From: Nitrospirales bacterium | GTDB lineage: Bacteria; Nitrospirota; Nitrospiria; Nitrospirales; UBA8639 | Length of the DNA: 64,000 bases | Direction: 5' to 3' | NCBI GenBank assembly: GCA_029261355.1 | Contig: JAJDBM010000070.1 | Location: forward strand, 1 to 64,000 | Shown here: positions 36,885-46,797 of the stretch, piece by piece | Layout of the letters: every line of letters starts with the position of its first letter | How positions within the stretch are numbered: position 1 is the stretch's first letter | The notes under the pieces: generated by a model | Seen by the model: the letters and a program-made list of their open reading frames with translations, nothing else | Databases searched by the model: none | What the model was told of the DNA's origin: nothing | Made by a program: the position numbers and the translations under genes

Positions 36885-38861
36885 CTAAGGTTTCACCTTG
36901 AGGGTTGGTGGTGGTAACAGGATCCCTATTCTTTTATATGTGTGGTCCTTATATTTCCACCCTGTGCTTGTTCGAGTCCAATACCGTACATAGATATTAC
37001 CTGAATATGGGAGTCCGCTTACCGTCACTGAATGACCTAATCCCAGGTTCTGACTTTTAATGTTCGCAGTTCCAAAGCTTTTTCCAACCCAGACCCAATG
37101 TTGTAGATCCGCTTTTGTGTGTCCTCCCGTGAATGTGGCGGACGAACCCCATAGTATCTTTTCAGGGTTGGGAGAAATAATGCCAGGTACTGTCAGGTAG
37201 GTATGATCTACGTGTTTCCAACCTGCTGCAAAACGCGTCCAATAGCGAACATATATCGTTCCGGTCTGCGGAATTCCACTAACCGTGACAGAATGACTCG
37301 TTGCCATGTTCTGACTTTTGATATTAGACGACCCTGGCGTCGTACCCATCCAAATCCAATGTTGAAGATCTGAGCTGACATGCTTTCCCGTAAAGGTTAC
37401 GGTGGTGCCCATGAGCATGGAGTCCGGGACAGGAGTGCTCAAAGGAGGCGGAGCTGGAATGCTCTTTCGAAAATTGGCAACTGTTGCGGCTGTGTTGTTG
37501 AGCGTTCGTGCATTGTCAGCAGAATCGGTTGCCGATATAGGGCGACCCGTTGGTGTGACATTGTATTTTACCGAAGGATTCGAGAAATGAGGTATTCTTG
37601 CACAACCGCCTGTGCAGCCATAGGCAAGTATGGTTCGCCAATTTTTCGAAGGATCTTGATAGCCATAGGAATATGAATAGGCCCCTGATCCCCCGGCATT
37701 ATTTCTATCATGATGAGCGCCCATGATGTGACCTAATTCATGGGCAAAGGTGTAATTCCCCGTGGCCAAGGACCTGTTGGCCACGCTAAAGGCGTTCGAC
37801 TCAAAATTCGAAGAAACGTTGGCCATCAACCAAGCCACACCAGTACCCGTTGTTGTCCATAAGCTGACAACATCTGCTGCGTGGGTATTGCGCAATGTGT
37901 GCACATTATCCATGAATCCATCAGTTTTGTTGGTTAAACGATTAAGGTCTGTCGACATATTTCCTTCGGTATAAGAAACTTGGGCGCTATGCACTAAACG
38001 AAGTCTTTGAGTAATAAGACTGTTGGCATAGGCCTGGTTGGCTTCCGCTACGGCTAATTTGATTTCTGCCTTAATGGCATTTGTTCCACCGGCAGCTGTG
38101 GCGGCGGCTGGAGTGTATACAACCATCACGTCAATCACATCTCCTGAATCCGCAGCCATCGCAACAGCATTCGTGCCATCATTCGAAGCTGAAGCCTTGT
38201 TTGTTCCGTTTCCTTTTCCCTTGGTATTTTGGACGGGGCGCGGGTGCATACTATCAGGGACTTTTGATTCATCTACTTCACGAATTGTTTGAATTCCATT
38301 TCCCGAATACCGAATTTGATATGATTTATCGTCTACGCGAATATTCCCTACCATGACATCATTCACCACAGTGAACAGGACATCACTGTTTTCTTTCCCC
38401 ATGGCTTTTCCATGTATGACATCTTGCCCCCGACCATCTTGAACCATTCGATCTTTTTCAAAAACAACATATTCATCGTTAAACAGATTCAAGCCTACCT
38501 GGTTACCTTCCTTGAGGAATGTCATTTGGGCTTTGACGTGACGACTTCGAATTAGGATCGGGTCTTGTTTTTCTTCTTCCATAGAGTGAAGGAGACTGTC
38601 AGTCTGTGCTTCACTAACGTTTGAATCTGATGGAAGCACAGATTCGCTAAATAAATTTGGCACGTCTTGAGCCAATGTAATTGAAGCCGCGCTTGGACCA
38701 GCCAAGATTCCCCAAAAGAATGCACCGGCTATGATTGTCGGTCGAAAGAATGGGAAATGAGACCGTCTCTTTTCCTTGCATTGAAGTTCTTCAAGCAAGT
38801 GTTTAGTACTGCAGGAATGCGAGTCTTTTGACTGTTGATTTACGTGAGATACTGTTGGCAT
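36885..38861 (-). CDS. Secreted reprolysin-like zinc metalloprotease
   Basis: A 658-residue exported enzyme. After an N-terminal hydrophobic segment (TIIAGAFFWGILAGPSAASI) comes a propeptide (RSRHVKAQMTFLK...MVGNIRVDDKSYQIR), then a catalytic domain with HELGHIMGAHHD, the extended HExxHxxGxxH/D zinc motif of reprolysins and related metzincins, and a GYQDPSKNWRTILAYG stretch before a likely Met-turn-like loop with two Cys pairs. Two C-terminal repeats of about 90 residues follow (each with YVRYWTR and HTY), probably beta-sandwich binding modules. GGGAGG precedes the ATG. It should be exported and self-processed. The Met-turn methionine is not clearly visible. Confidence 0.85.
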   Translation of the reverse strand: MPTVSHVNQQSKDSHSCSTKHLLEELQCKEKRRSHFPFFRPTIIAGAFFWGILAGPSAASITLAQDVPNLFSESVLPSDSNVSEAQTDSLLHSMEEEKQDPILIRSRHVKAQMTFLKEGNQVGLNLFNDEYVVFEKDRMVQDGRGQDVIHGKAMGKENSDVLFTVVNDVMVGNIRVDDKSYQIRYSGNGIQTIREVDESKVPDSMHPRPVQNTKGKGNGTNKASASNDGTNAVAMAADSGDVIDVMVVYTPAAATAAGGTNAIKAEIKLAVAEANQAYANSLITQRLRLVHSAQVSYTEGNMSTDLNRLTNKTDGFMDNVHTLRNTHAADVVSLWTTTGTGVAWLMANVSSNFESNAFSVANRSLATGNYTFAHELGHIMGAHHDRNNAGGSGAYSYSYGYQDPSKNWRTILAYGCTGGCARIPHFSNPSVKYNVTPTGRPISATDSADNARTLNNTAATVANFRKSIPAPPPLSTPVPDSMLMGTTVTFTGKHVSSDLQHWIWMGTTPGSSNIKSQNMATSHSVTVSGIPQTGTIYVRYWTRFAAGWKHVDHTYLTVPGIISPNPEKILWGSSATFTGGHTKADLQHWVWVGKSFGTANIKSQNLGLGHSVTVSGLPYSGNIYVRYWTRTSTGWKYKDHTYKRIGILLPPPTLKVKP

Positions 38862-39296
38862 ACCATCCTCCCTGATGAGTAATGTGAGTTAAACCCTACC
38901 TGTCATTTACGCAAGTTGAATCATGAAATTTTCCCTTTAGATCACGCTCCGTTTGAAGGTATAGCAAGAGTGTTGCCCATTCATCAGAATGATTCGAGGG
39001 TATATAAAACTTCCTATAAACAGTGATGATTATGAATTGAGGATGGAGGCTTAGAAAGTCCTAGCAGGGTAAGGAGATGAGGTCTTGGAGAATCAAAGAT
39101 ACATCTTGTATCTCTTCGGATAATCTAGTGAAGAATGTGGGGCGCAATGTTTGTGATGGGTCTACTTGTTGGTCCAATACACGGAGGGAAATTACTAAAT
39201 GTTTCGTTTACCCTTTTCATTCAACTTTTGTTTTTACTTGACCTTGAACTTTTATCTTTCTTGTTTAGAGAGTCCACGGGAGATATATGAGATTCA
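38862..39296. other. Intergenic region of about 430 bp
   Basis: No gene visible. It should hold the promoter of the protease gene; nothing else is recognised. Confidence 0.4.
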
Positions 39297-39761
39297 TTAT
39301 TGGAACCCAGAGAACTGATGCTGTCGCCAGACTTCGTAGGTGACAACTGCCACTGCATTGCTTAAGTTTAAACTGCGAGAAGCTGGTTTCATTGGAATAC
39401 GTAACCGTTGGTTTTTCGGTAGCGATTCTAAAAAATCATTCGGTAGCCCTCTTGTTTCTGGACCAAAAATGAGGGCGTCTCCTGTTTGAAACGCCACGTC
39501 ATGATAGAGCTGAGTGCCTTTGGTCGTAATGCCAAAAACTCTTAGTGGTTTTCTCGCGTCTAAATATGTTTCGAGGTTGAGGTGGAGTTCCACATTGGCT
39601 AGTTCGTGATAGTCCAGGCCTGCGCGTTTTGCGCCTTTATCTCCCCAGCGAAATCCGAACGGACGAATCAGATGGAGTGGAAACCCTGTGTTGGCACACA
39701 GCCGAATAATATTTCCCGTATTGGGAGGGATTTCTGGTTGGTAGAGGACAATGTCGAGCAT
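39297..39761 (-). CDS. trmL: tRNA (cytidine/uridine-34 2'-O)-methyltransferase
   Basis: A 154-residue SPOUT-class RNA methyltransferase of TrmL length. Visible family landmarks are the N-terminal IVLYQPEIPPNTGNIIRLC, GFPLHLIRPFGF, LIFGPETRGLP and the trefoil-knot end IPMKPASRSLNLSNAVAVV. It methylates the wobble nucleotide of tRNA-Leu isoacceptors using S-adenosylmethionine. Its 3' end has been copied at 35830-35937. Confidence 0.92.
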   Translation of the reverse strand: MLDIVLYQPEIPPNTGNIIRLCANTGFPLHLIRPFGFRWGDKGAKRAGLDYHELANVELHLNLETYLDARKPLRVFGITTKGTQLYHDVAFQTGDALIFGPETRGLPNDFLESLPKNQRLRIPMKPASRSLNLSNAVAVVTYEVWRQHQFSGFQ

Positions 39762-39780
39762 TTGTATGGTCTATGAGAGA

Positions 39781-39838
39781 AAGATAAAAAGAAGCCCCTC
39801 TCCTACATGTTAAGAAGGAAGGGGCCTCATGTTTTTTA
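39781..39838. terminator. Bidirectional intrinsic terminator
   Basis: GCCCCT (39794-39799) pairs with AGGGGC (39820-39825), extended weakly inward, with T-runs on both sides (CTTTTT-type on the minus strand, GTTTTTT on the plus strand). It separates the acetyl-CoA synthetase gene from trmL. Confidence 0.7.
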
Positions 39839-39872
39839 CGTAGAATGTTTGAATACTCGCAATAGCTGTCTT

Positions 39873-41759
39873 TTATTCATCCAAAGTGGAAATATCGCCA
39901 GGGTCTTGTCCCAGTTCTTTGGCTTTTAGTACACGACGCATGATTTTACCTGAACGCGTTTTTGGTAACGAAGAGACAATTTCAACTTCCTTGGGAACAG
40001 CAATTTTCCCAAGTTCTTGCAGAACATGATCTTGAAGGTGTTTGATCATATCAGGTGTTTCGGTGTGTCCTTGTTTGAGTATAACAAAGGCCTTAATCAT
40101 TTCTCCTGCAGTTTTGTGTGGTTTTCCGATAACCGCTGCTTCAACAACGGCTTCGTGACTGACTAATGCACTTTCCACTTCAGCTGTTCCGATTCGATTG
40201 CCCGCAACTTTGACCACATCATCGGCCCGTCCCATAAACCAGAGATATCCATCCTCGTCTTTATGGCACACATCTCCAGCTGTGTAGCATCCTGGAATGG
40301 TGTTCCAATACAAGAGGTAACGATCGGGATCATTATGGATCGTGCGCATCATGGATGGCCATGGTTTTTTGATTACTGCGAATCCACCGCCTTGGGCAAT
40401 GCTTTTACCCTCTCGGTCAACAACATCAGCTTCAATTCCTAAAAATGGTCTAGTTGCAGAACCTGGTTTCAGGGGTACGCAGGGGAGGGGAGTGACAAGG
40501 ATACTGCCTGTTTCAGTTTGCCACCATGTATCCATAATGGGTTTGCTGCTTCCAGTGACGCGATAAAACCATTCCCATGCTTCGGGATTGATGGGTTCAC
40601 CAACCGACCCCAGTATCCGTAGTGATGACAAGTCATATTTCCCTGGCCATTCTTCCCCGTATTTCATGAGCAGCCGAATGGCTGTGGGTGTGGTATAGAA
40701 AATTGATACGCCGTACCGTTCAATTAAATCCCACCAACGACCAGGGTTTGGATAATCGGGTTTGCCTTCAGCGGTAAGAATCGTTCCTCCGTTGAGTAAT
40801 GGACCGTACACAATGTAACTGTGCCCTGTGACCCAACCTGGATCAGCTACGCAAAAGTAAACGTCCTCATCCTTGAGATCAAACACATACTTCGTCGTGA
40901 TGTAGGTTCCTACCATGTATCCGCCATGGACGTGGACGACACCTTTGGGTTTGCCCGTGGTGCCTGATGTATAGAGGATATAGAGGGGCGTTTCAGAGTC
41001 GAGTTGTAGTGCTTCGCAGCTTGTTGATTGCCCCGTGAGCCAGTCTTCCCAATCGATTTCTTTGTCCGAGGAAAGTGCGGGGCCGTTTTTCTCTCGGCGA
41101 ACCACCACGACTTTTTCAACGGTCGGACAGTCTGCGATTGCTTCATCTACCACAGGTTTGAGTGCAATGGTTTTGGCTCGGTCATAGCCCACGTCTGCCG
41201 TGATGACGAGTTTGGATTCAGCATCTAGAATGCGTGATTTGAGTGCGGGCGCGCTGAACCCCGAATAGATGACCGAATGAATGAGGCCAATACGGGCGCA
41301 AGCCAACATCGCGACAATCTGTTCTGGAATCTTGGGAAGATAGATGGTGACCCGATCGCCTTTTTGGAGTCCGAGCGATTTCAAAGCATTGGCACACTTG
41401 TTTACTTGGCGATAGAGTTCTGCGTATGTGAAAATTCGCTCCTCGCCGTTTTCTCCTACCCAAATGACTGCGACTTTGTTTTTTCGTGGTGACTGTACGT
41501 GACGATCGAGGCAATTGTATGAAATGTTGCAGGTTCCGCCGAGAAACCATTTTGCCCAGGGATAATTCCATTCCAATATCGTATGCCATGGAGAAAACCA
41601 ATGGAGTTCTTTTGCAATACCATCCCAGAATTTTTCAGGGTCAGCGATTGATTCTTTATACGCCTTGTCATAGTCTTGTATATAGGCTTGCGCTTTCAGC
41701 TCAGCTGGAGGATGAATGACGCGACCAGACTTTTGTAGGGTTTCAATGTTTTCTTCCAT
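39873..41759 (-). CDS. acsA: Acetyl-CoA synthetase (AMP-forming)
   Basis: A 628-residue acyl-adenylate enzyme of normal Acs length. It shows the N-terminal WFLGGTCNISYNCLDRHV, the P-loop-like core YTSGTTGKPKGVVHVHGGY, the DTWWQTETGS substrate-pocket motif, and the C-terminal RSGKIMRR whose Lys is acetylated in regulation. It activates acetate to acetyl-CoA in the cytoplasm. TGATCACTCCTTG-type sequence before the start on the minus strand gives a reasonable AGGAGT ribosome binding site. Confidence 0.95.
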   Translation of the reverse strand: MEENIETLQKSGRVIHPPAELKAQAYIQDYDKAYKESIADPEKFWDGIAKELHWFSPWHTILEWNYPWAKWFLGGTCNISYNCLDRHVQSPRKNKVAVIWVGENGEERIFTYAELYRQVNKCANALKSLGLQKGDRVTIYLPKIPEQIVAMLACARIGLIHSVIYSGFSAPALKSRILDAESKLVITADVGYDRAKTIALKPVVDEAIADCPTVEKVVVVRREKNGPALSSDKEIDWEDWLTGQSTSCEALQLDSETPLYILYTSGTTGKPKGVVHVHGGYMVGTYITTKYVFDLKDEDVYFCVADPGWVTGHSYIVYGPLLNGGTILTAEGKPDYPNPGRWWDLIERYGVSIFYTTPTAIRLLMKYGEEWPGKYDLSSLRILGSVGEPINPEAWEWFYRVTGSSKPIMDTWWQTETGSILVTPLPCVPLKPGSATRPFLGIEADVVDREGKSIAQGGGFAVIKKPWPSMMRTIHNDPDRYLLYWNTIPGCYTAGDVCHKDEDGYLWFMGRADDVVKVAGNRIGTAEVESALVSHEAVVEAAVIGKPHKTAGEMIKAFVILKQGHTETPDMIKHLQDHVLQELGKIAVPKEVEIVSSLPKTRSGKIMRRVLKAKELGQDPGDISTLDE

Positions 41760-41882
41760 CAGATCACTCCTTGTTCTTTACGAATATGTGTAACTCAGCT
41801 TCGATACGTTGCTTTGAGAGTCGTATGAAGTCTAACCAGTGTCGCCAGTAATTATGCTGAGGTTTCATGGTCTTCGCAAGGC

Positions 41883-43448
41883 CTATTGAGGCTGATGCTC
41901 GGGGCGGAGGAGGTCAAAAATAGTTTTGACTGGATTAAATGTTGAAGCAGGGACTTCTATGAAAAGTGTATTCCAAAATGCCATCGCTCCGTTCCATAAG
42001 CCTGGTAATTCGAGCGCTTTCAATTCACGACCCTGATAGGACTTTATCGAAATAAAGCCCGTCTTGGGGTCTGAGTATCGAGGGAGATCAAAGGCATTTC
42101 CCTTAAAGTCTTTCATGGCGCAGACAAGATCAACCGGATTAAAGTGCGTGGAAGATTTTAAAATGGACTTCTGTTGTTCTATGCCAGAGTCGACTTGTGA
42201 TGATTCAACAATTTGCCGTGAACATGTTCCATCTTGGTGAGTGACCCAGAATGGCCCTCCACCAGGTTCACCCTCATTGACCACCATCCCGCAGACCCGT
42301 AACGGACGATTAAATTGATTGATGCAGAATTGTTGCTGCTGTTCAATAGATTGGCTCTGTAGCGATGCCGGTATCGTGATTCCTAAGGTCTTGCTGGCAA
42401 AATTAAACATTTCTTGAAGGATGTCTATTGAAGTCTGTTTCTGTGAGAGCATGTTTAGGTAAGTGAAGAGTTGTTGTTGTACCGTGAGCAGATAGCCCCC
42501 TATCGCTTTCTTATATAGGTTGGGCTGATCCACTAGGCGTTCCGGGACCACATTATCGATATTTTTAATGAACACAATATCGCCTTGAAGATTCGTGAGA
42601 TTGTTCAGGAGTGCCCCATGGCCTCCAGGGCGAAAAACAAGTTTTCCTGATGTGTCTCGAAAGAGACGATTGTTGAGCTCCACTGCGATTGTTTCTGTGG
42701 AGGGTGCTTGATGTGAAAACGTAAGGAGCAGTTGAATGTCTTGTTTGGTATGGCGTGTTTGTATCTTTGTCAGATGCTCTCGCATGAGTTGTTCATGTTC
42801 TGCTGAAATAGTGAAATGCAATCGTACGGTTCCCGTCGCGTCTTTTGCATAGGCGATACCTTCATGAATGTGTTCTTCCATTGGTGTCCGCACATGATCG
42901 GGATAGCGATGAAAGGCTAAGAGAGCTTTGGGAAGGTTTGCGTAGTGTAATCCTGGACTATGTAGCAGGGAGCGTAGGACTGCTCTCCAGTGTTGTGTGT
43001 ATTGTTTATTTTTCCCTTGTATCCCTTGTTCCCCAAGTTTCGTTCGGAGTTCATTGAAGAACGCGAAAGACTTGACCTGGTGGAAAAAGTTCTCTAGCGC
43101 TCCTGACTCCTTTTCGCGAGATAGCAATTCTTGAAAGGATGCCTGAGAATTCTTGTTGGACGTTTCCTCTAAAGCGGTTAGTAAGATCTTGAACATGCGA
43201 GTGGCAGCACCAGAAGCTGGGACGAATTTTGTGACGCGCCCAGAGTCCATGGCTTGGTGAAATGTGTGTGCATAGTGCTCAAGATCTATAGTACTGAGTC
43301 TTGTAATGCCGTCACCAACGGTGCAAGGACGGTCTAAGGTTGTATATGGAATGCCAGTGTTGAAGGTCTCTAGTTGTTGGGTCACGGCTTCAGCCGTTAA
43401 GCCTTTTTCTTGAATCTGCTGTCTGTCAGCTTGGGTAAGAGGCTGCAT
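41883..43448 (-). CDS. DUF4301-family protein
   Basis: A 521-residue cytoplasmic protein of the uncharacterised DUF4301 family, which matches in length. Landmarks include KFVPASGAATRMFKILL, LLAFHRYPDHVRTPMEEHIHEG, VFRPGGHGALLNNLTNLQGDIVF, the IKNIDNVVP motif and the VNEGEPGGGPFWV stretch near the end. The GxGA-type and IKNIDN features recall nucleotidyltransferase-like enzymes, but no activity is established that I can cite. It follows the acetyl-CoA synthetase gene's upstream side with about 120 bp between them, both on the minus strand. Confidence 0.8.
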   Translation of the reverse strand: MQPLTQADRQQIQEKGLTAEAVTQQLETFNTGIPYTTLDRPCTVGDGITRLSTIDLEHYAHTFHQAMDSGRVTKFVPASGAATRMFKILLTALEETSNKNSQASFQELLSREKESGALENFFHQVKSFAFFNELRTKLGEQGIQGKNKQYTQHWRAVLRSLLHSPGLHYANLPKALLAFHRYPDHVRTPMEEHIHEGIAYAKDATGTVRLHFTISAEHEQLMREHLTKIQTRHTKQDIQLLLTFSHQAPSTETIAVELNNRLFRDTSGKLVFRPGGHGALLNNLTNLQGDIVFIKNIDNVVPERLVDQPNLYKKAIGGYLLTVQQQLFTYLNMLSQKQTSIDILQEMFNFASKTLGITIPASLQSQSIEQQQQFCINQFNRPLRVCGMVVNEGEPGGGPFWVTHQDGTCSRQIVESSQVDSGIEQQKSILKSSTHFNPVDLVCAMKDFKGNAFDLPRYSDPKTGFISIKSYQGRELKALELPGLWNGAMAFWNTLFIEVPASTFNPVKTIFDLLRPEHQPQ

Positions 43449-43624
43449 GAGTAGGACTGGCTACGAGAATATTGAGGACTTTACAGAAAGGGAAAAGTAT
43501 TTTCGATATGGTTAGGAATGAGTCGTTTCAATGATTGTATGAGAAGGAGAAATAGTTGTCGAGAAGGGAAATTGAGAAGTGAAGAATCGTGAGTTACCAA
43601 GTAGGACTCTTCATAAATGCCTCT

Positions 43625-43792
43625 TTAGTCAGCGCCCCCTTTCATATAGCCTAACCCGATCTTTAAGGCGCGACGGGTAATTTCAGTCCAACGAGCCTCA
43701 GGGTATTCTGCTAATACCTTTGCTGCGGCTGAATCCTGAATGATTAAATCGTTGACTTTTATCATGCCATCTTCAATTTTTACATCGGCCAC
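43625..43792 (-). CDS. Small 55-residue protein
   Basis: A minus-strand frame starting with GTG, preceded by an excellent AAAGGAG ribosome binding site 7 nt upstream, encodes 55 residues of protein-like composition (VKIEDGMIKVNDLIIQDSA and EYPEARWTEITRRALKIGLGY). No family is recognised. The strong ribosome binding site and clean codon pattern support a real gene. Confidence 0.6.
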   Translation of the reverse strand: MADVKIEDGMIKVNDLIIQDSAAAKVLAEYPEARWTEITRRALKIGLGYMKGGAD

Positions 43793-43923
43793 AAATCTGC
43801 TCCTTTATGTCAGCAACATTCAACTGTTCTCTGTCAGTAGATTTTTCCAGTTTTCTTGACAGGCTTCGAGGTGGATGATAGCATTTTTTGTAGGAGAGAT
43901 GCGAATTTAGGGGGAGCGTCTAC

Positions 43924-44532
43924 TTGTTGACATATTATAAATCACCCCATTCACCGAAACTATTTCCACTTATGCTTGCTTCTAAATTTCAAATGTTGGC
44001 AACCAGATTTTGGTATTGTTGTATCTGCTTCATGTTTTTGGCACTCACGGCATGCGGTGGGGCTCCCAATTGGGTTAAGGAAGGGGCTGGTAATTTTAAT
44101 CAAGATGACTCTAAAGCTATTTACGGTGTCGGGTCTATCGTGGGAATACATAACGAACCATTGGCTTGGGAAGCTGCAGAGAATCGTTCCCGCGCTCAGC
44201 TTGCGAAAAGCTTTGAAGCCTACACAGGCTATCTTATGGAAGACTATGCCGCCTCGACAACAGCTGGAGACTTCTCCAAAGCAACCGAAGAACAAAATGT
44301 GGAGCGTGCCATCAAAACCGTGACGACCGTGACATTGAATGGCGTTCGCCCCATCGAACGATATAAAGATGAAGATGTGAATAGCTACTATGTCCTCACC
44401 AAGCTCTCCTTCAAGGATATGAAGGAAGCCTTGCAAGAAGCCAAAGAGTTAAGCCAAGAAGCTAGGACCTATGTAAAAGAAAATGCCGAGCGGCTCTTTG
44501 AAGAGCTGGAAAAAGAAGAAGCCAAACGGTAG
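43924..44532 (+). CDS. LPP20-family lipoprotein (first)
   Basis: A 202-residue lipoprotein with lipobox LALTAC. The mature part has the LPP20 domain: PNWVKEGAGNF, AIYGVGSIVGIHNEPLAWEAAENRSRAQLAKSFEAY and IERYKDEDVNSYYVLTKLSFKD. A long N-terminal extension precedes the hydrophobic segment if the TTG at 43924 is used; it is behind AGGGGGAG, whereas the in-frame ATGs at 43972 and 43993 lack a binding site, so the start remains uncertain. It opens a five-gene operon with LpoB, COG3014, a second LPP20 and AsmA. Confidence 0.8.
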   Translation: MLTYYKSPHSPKLFPLMLASKFQMLATRFWYCCICFMFLALTACGGAPNWVKEGAGNFNQDDSKAIYGVGSIVGIHNEPLAWEAAENRSRAQLAKSFEAYTGYLMEDYAASTTAGDFSKATEEQNVERAIKTVTTVTLNGVRPIERYKDEDVNSYYVLTKLSFKDMKEALQEAKELSQEARTYVKENAERLFEELEKEEAKR

Positions 44533-44608
44533 TATCACCTTCGTGCTTTTCCCAACACCCAAAGATCCCGTCAATTTATTATTGAATTAAACGAAATTGT
44601 TGTCACAT

Positions 44609-45229
44609 ATGAGAATGTCTATTCCATCTGTATCATTATTTTTTGGTCTGCTAGTTGTCGCAATTCTTATTCTTCCAGGATGTGGAAAAGAAAAGCGCAT
44701 TACGCGAGTCGATACTGACGTTGTAACTGATTTTAGTGGGCGTTGGAATGATACAGACTCCAAGATGGTGGCAGAAACCATGATTAAAGAGATGGTGACT
44801 CGCCCTTGGCTGCCAAACTTTACTCGCTCCAAAGGACGACAGCCTGTTGTCATTGTTGGAACCGTGGTGAATAAGAGTAATGAGCATATCAATGTGCAGA
44901 CGTTTATTTCTGATCTTGAACGGGAGATGACCAACTCACAACAGGTCACATTTGTGGCTGATAAGAGCGAACGAAGCGAAATTCGTGAAGAGCGACGAGA
45001 TCAAGCCGTGCATTCGAAAGAGAACACCCAAAAAGGCCCTGGGCAAGAAATTGGGGCTGACTTTATGATGAAGGGGTATATTTCTAACATTCTTGACGAA
45101 GCTGATGGTGCAAAAGCCGTGTACTACCAAGTTGATCTCGACCTGATTAACTTGGAAAATAACGTTAAATCATGGTACGGTCAGAAAAAAATTAAAAAAA
45201 TCATTGAGAAAAAACGGTTTCTTTTTTAG
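44609..45229 (+). CDS. LpoB-family lipoprotein (penicillin-binding protein activator)
   Basis: A 206-residue lipoprotein with lipobox LILPGC. The mature part matches the LpoB/YcfM fold: VTDFSGRWNDTDSKMVAETMIKEM, PVVIVGTVVNKSNEHINVQTFISDLEREM and ADFMMKGYISNILDE. In enterobacteria LpoB spans from the outer membrane to activate the cell-wall synthase PBP1B; here the partner is unknown. It lies between two partners of the LPP20/COG3014 cluster, as in other bacteria that keep this gene set. The start is ATG 44609 or 44615. Confidence 0.8.
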   Translation: MRMSIPSVSLFFGLLVVAILILPGCGKEKRITRVDTDVVTDFSGRWNDTDSKMVAETMIKEMVTRPWLPNFTRSKGRQPVVIVGTVVNKSNEHINVQTFISDLEREMTNSQQVTFVADKSERSEIREERRDQAVHSKENTQKGPGQEIGADFMMKGYISNILDEADGAKAVYYQVDLDLINLENNVKSWYGQKKIKKIIEKKRFLF

Positions 45230-45357
45230 TGTTTCATTGTTGCTAATGTTTACCCGTGGGTGCTTGTCAGCGTGATGCCCTCTTAGGTCAATCTTCTTCC
45301 TCTACTTCGGCGTATCATTTCGTTTTCTTGGCGGTCCAATCTCGCCTTTCCCTTTCT

Positions 45358-46797
45358 ATGGTTAGTGAACGTCTTCTGTATATTGGCGGACTTCTATGTG
45401 TTCTGCTCTCTCTTCAAGGCTGCAGCTCGTTCGCACAGCATTATCTTGATGTAGAAAAAAGCTTATTAGTTGGCGACCCTGAACGTGCAGATCAACTGGT
45501 GGTCGAAGCAAAAAAAGACTATGGCCAACGAAATCGGCTTCTCTATCTCATGGATCGAGGGATGACCTTGCATTTTTCCGGGCGATACCAAGAAAGTAAC
45601 GTATTTCTAGAGGATGCTGATACGCTGATTGAAGACTTCTATACGACACGGGTTCGAGATGAAGTTTCAGCGTTTTTGTTCAATGACACACAACTTCCCT
45701 ATCAAGGTGATCCCTATGAGCAGGTCATGGTGAATGTTATGAAGGCCATCAACTATGCAGTGATTCAGGATATACCGGCCGCCCTAGTCGAAGCGAGGCG
45801 AATTGATCATCGACTCAATCTCATCACCGACTCGGTAGACAAAGATGAATATCAGGAAGATCCTTTTGCTCGTTATTTGGCAGGTCTTCTGTATGAATCT
45901 TCTGGTGATGTTAATAATGCCTTCATTTCCTATCGAAAGGCGGAAGTGGGATATCGACTCGGTGAATCGTGGTCTCGAGTGAAAATGCCGTCGATGTTGA
46001 GAGAAGACTTATTGCGAACATCGAAGGCCCTTGGTTTAACAGAAGAGTATCAAGGGTATAGACAGGCCTACCCCGATGTCTCCGAGCCAGGAAAGAGTCA
46101 TGAGACAATGGCACAAGTCGTGGTCATGAGTTTCAATGGGCGTGGTCCAACCAAACAAGATGTTTTTCTTGACGTTCCAATTAGTCTGGATGCATTGCAG
46201 CTTATTGCGCTCACAAAGAATGGGTTTGGTCGGAGTTCTCGACGAACACGTGGGGCTGACTCTATTCTCTACGGATTGCAAGGCGATATTGTCAGGGTTG
46301 CTCTTCCACGAGTCCTACAACAACCCTCTTCCGTTTCCTATAGTTCCCTGCAAGTTGAGAATGGGGTTGATTCGTTTCACATGCAATCACAGCGCATGTA
46401 TGATACTCAAGCGGCGGCTCAAAAAAGTTTAGATGATGAGTATACTTCATTGGCTATACGTGCCGTCGCACGAGCGGCGATGAAGATGGCGGCCGCTGTG
46501 AGTATTGGGTATGGAGCTCGATCTGCAGTCAATAAAAATTCTCAAGCTGTCGTGGGTCTCGCAGCAGCCACCATTGCCAAAATATTTGCCATTGCAACGG
46601 AAGAAGCCGATGTCCGAACATGGCGAACCTTGCCTGGAGAAATTCAAATAGCACGTTTGTGGGTGCCTCCTGGAACCTATTCATTGCTGGTTGACTCATT
46701 TGACAGGCAAGGCCAACCGCTGTCCAATCATGTCGCACAACAGGTTACCCTCAGGAGTGGGGAAACCCATTTTCTTACTCAAAGGGTTTTGCAATAG
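45358..46797 (+). CDS. COG3014-family lipoprotein
   Basis: A 479-residue lipoprotein with lipobox SLQGC near residue 22. The N-terminal half has TPR-like helices (RNRLLYLMDRGMTLHFSGRYQESNVFLEDAD and RYLAGLLYESSGDVNNAFISYRKAE), and the C-terminal part a beta-rich domain with WRTLPGEIQIARLWVPPGTYSLLVD. This corresponds to the COG3014 family that accompanies LpoB and LPP20 lipoproteins. The frame extends to 45256 but the ATG at 45358 gives a proper lipoprotein signal. Its stop codon is followed directly by the next start. Confidence 0.75.
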   Translation: MVSERLLYIGGLLCVLLSLQGCSSFAQHYLDVEKSLLVGDPERADQLVVEAKKDYGQRNRLLYLMDRGMTLHFSGRYQESNVFLEDADTLIEDFYTTRVRDEVSAFLFNDTQLPYQGDPYEQVMVNVMKAINYAVIQDIPAALVEARRIDHRLNLITDSVDKDEYQEDPFARYLAGLLYESSGDVNNAFISYRKAEVGYRLGESWSRVKMPSMLREDLLRTSKALGLTEEYQGYRQAYPDVSEPGKSHETMAQVVVMSFNGRGPTKQDVFLDVPISLDALQLIALTKNGFGRSSRRTRGADSILYGLQGDIVRVALPRVLQQPSSVSYSSLQVENGVDSFHMQSQRMYDTQAAAQKSLDDEYTSLAIRAVARAAMKMAAAVSIGYGARSAVNKNSQAVVGLAAATIAKIFAIATEEADVRTWRTLPGEIQIARLWVPPGTYSLLVDSFDRQGQPLSNHVAQQVTLRSGETHFLTQRVLQ

